Below are positions 63,079 through 64,000 of a stretch of 64,000 nucleotides of DNA, in pieces. The position numbers and the translations under genes are program-made. The notes beneath the pieces are model-generated. The model saw only the letters and a list, made by a program, of their open reading frames with translations, did no database searches and had not been told where the DNA came from. Numbering within the stretch: the first letter of the stretch is position 1; each line of letters begins with the position of its first letter. Origin of the DNA: Moanibacter sp964542645 (GTDB lineage: Bacteria > Verrucomicrobiota > Verrucomicrobiia > Opitutales > UBA2987); contig CAZIUG010000010.1 of the NCBI GenBank assembly GCA_964542645.1, forward strand, positions 30,430 through 94,429, in the 5' to 3' direction.

Positions 63079-63876
63079 ATGCCACAATTGATCGATAGTC
63101 ACTGTCACCTCGTGCCTCTGAAAAATCGAGGATATCTAGAGGAGGCGCTGGAACGGGCAGAACGGGCTGGAGTTCGAGGTTTCGTGTCGATTGGAACCAG
63201 TGCAAATGATTGGGATCTTAACCGACAAATCTGCCAGGAACATAGTGGTCGGGTTGCCTATACAGTGGGGCTGCACCCGACAGATATTAGATCATGCTGG
63301 GAGAGTGAAGTTTCTCGAATACGATCCTACTTCGATCTAGAATTTCCTCCTGTTGCTTTGGGTGAAGTCGGCCTCGATTATTTTCATCTGCCCCGGTCTG
63401 ATGAGGCGAAAACGGAAGTTAAAATTGTACAAGAGATCGTTTTTAGGCAACAGCTGGCTTTGGCGGGCGCGATCGATTGTCCTCTTGTTGTCCATTCTCG
63501 TGGGGCTTTTCACGATTGTGTCCGGGTGATTGATGAAAGTGGATTCAATTGGAAAAAAGTTGTTTTCCATTGCTTCGCCGATGGTCCAAAAGAAATGGCG
63601 ATGCTAATGGAGAGAGGGGGTCGAGGATCCTTCACCGGAATCGTGACTTATAAGAATGCCCCCGAAATCCGAAAAGCTGCTATTTTGCAGGGACTAGAAG
63701 GTTTGATGGTCGAGACGGATGCTCCTTATCTTTCGCCAGAGCCGAAGAGGGGTTGCCCAAACGAGCCGGCCTTTCTCCCGCATATAGCGACTTTTTGTTC
63801 TGATTTACTTGGGGTCAAACTATCGAAATTTTCTGCGATCACCGTTCAGAATACGCAGTCATTTTTTAGGATTTAG
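63079..63876 (+). CDS. TatD-family metal-dependent hydrolase/DNase
   Basis: A 265-residue TIM-barrel hydrolase. IDSHCHLVP carries the HxH pair, ALGEVGLDYFHLP the Glu, LVVHSRGAFHD and VVFHCFADGP two further His, and VETDAPYLSPEP the catalytic Asp, all as in TatD/YcfH. GLHPTDI is also a family mark. It acts as a 3'-5' nuclease in DNA/RNA quality control. Divergent from trxB across 87 bp. Confidence 0.92.
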   Translation: MPQLIDSHCHLVPLKNRGYLEEALERAERAGVRGFVSIGTSANDWDLNRQICQEHSGRVAYTVGLHPTDIRSCWESEVSRIRSYFDLEFPPVALGEVGLDYFHLPRSDEAKTEVKIVQEIVFRQQLALAGAIDCPLVVHSRGAFHDCVRVIDESGFNWKKVVFHCFADGPKEMAMLMERGGRGSFTGIVTYKNAPEIRKAAILQGLEGLMVETDAPYLSPEPKRGCPNEPAFLPHIATFCSDLLGVKLSKFSAITVQNTQSFFRI

Positions 63877-63930
63877 GGCTGGTTTCCATGTAACAGCGCA
63901 TTTATTTTCAAGGGGTTTTATTGGCCTTTG

Positions 63931-64000
63931 TTAATCTTCTATTGGGGGGCTCGCTTTATAGGTGTCAACGAAGCGATCGACAGGTGCGTGAAGTAGAAGG
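63931..64000 (-). CDS. C-terminal end of a possible gene entering from the right
   Basis: On the minus strand a frame enters from the window edge and stops at TAA (63931-63933), encoding LLLHAPVDRFVDTYKASPPIED. The composition looks like a protein C-terminus, but 22 residues are too few for family assignment. Confidence 0.3.
   Translation of the reverse strand, partial: LLLHAPVDRFVDTYKASPPIED

Noticed and set aside
62992..63108. N-terminal extension of thioredoxin reductase
   Set aside because: It would overlap the divergent TatD gene, and the FAD-binding start MEDVIILG is the normal N-terminus.
1..64000. CRISPR array, prophage, transposase, integrase or rRNA/tRNA genes
   Set aside because: No regularly spaced repeats, phage structural genes, DDE/tyrosine recombinase motifs or RNA-gene signatures were recognised on either strand by eye.

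Overview
The window is a gene-dense bacterial stretch of moderate GC content, with no rRNA, tRNA, CRISPR array or recognisable insertion sequence. The gene repertoire fits a marine or sponge-type Verrucomicrobiota (Opitutae-like) or a related PVC lineage. It has six phytanoyl-CoA-dioxygenase-like (PhyH) oxygenases, a DUF6807 (PmoA-like) protein, enolase-superfamily and UxuA-type sugar-acid dehydratases, a LarA-like protein, a 394-residue family shared by planctomycetes and verrucomicrobia, and many SDR, Gfo/Idh and TIM-barrel sugar enzymes. The taxonomic call is inference; no marker gene is present.

Layout. 1-1703: suf Fe-S assembly genes (Fur-like regulator, sufC, partial sufB, minus strand) behind a PerR/Fur-like operator. 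1750-6631: SDR, AI-2E-type permease, GT2 glycosyltransferase, class I aminotransferase. 6833-8974: a three-gene electron-transfer operon (five-haem cytochrome c, DUF3365 haem protein, b-type membrane protein). 9172-10233: PhoD-like phosphatase. 10456-17348: accessory catabolic island I (sugar-acid dehydratase, SDR, DUF6807, a small protein coupled to a PhyH, two head-to-head PhyH genes). 17515-22929: Nudix-like protein and an RND permease/adaptor pair. 23294-37000: island II (PhyH, Ldh_2 dehydrogenase, DUF2848, 394-aa conserved unknown, PhyH, alcohol dehydrogenase, sugar isomerase, NIPSNAP, RraA, rhamnose mutarotase, lactonase-like amidohydrolase, aldo/keto reductase). 37340-37490: a compact RNA element with a near-perfect extended Shine-Dalgarno, a 13-codon ORF, two competing hairpins and a strong terminator. 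37932-41566: TlpA-like thioredoxin, SelO, LarA-like protein. 42054-52810: a second small-protein/PhyH pair, VOC, metallo-hydrolase, RidA, Gfo/Idh, MFS, UxuA-like, sulfotransferase, SGNH hydrolase, MscS channel. 53374-60156: amidohydrolase, two class III aminotransferases, sterol desaturase, SDR. 60420-63876: nucleotide-transporter-like MFS, thioredoxin reductase, TatD.

How the genes fit together. Islands I and II and the 42-50 kb block look like a scavenging repertoire for deoxy- and acidic sugars. Mutarotase, lactonase, dehydrogenase, dehydratase and aldolase roles are all represented, alongside a battery of Fe(II)/2-oxoglutarate oxygenases of unknown substrate. Transcription factors are almost absent: only the Fur-like protein was recognised. 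The observation I rate highest is a small unannotated protein family (DGW-V-I motif) encoded immediately before, and translationally linked to, two different PhyH genes 27 kb apart. Next are the mini-ORF RNA element, a PhyH with Ser in place of the metal-binding Asp, an out-of-frame C-terminal duplication in an RraA gene, and a sterol desaturase whose conserved N-terminus has no ordinary start codon.
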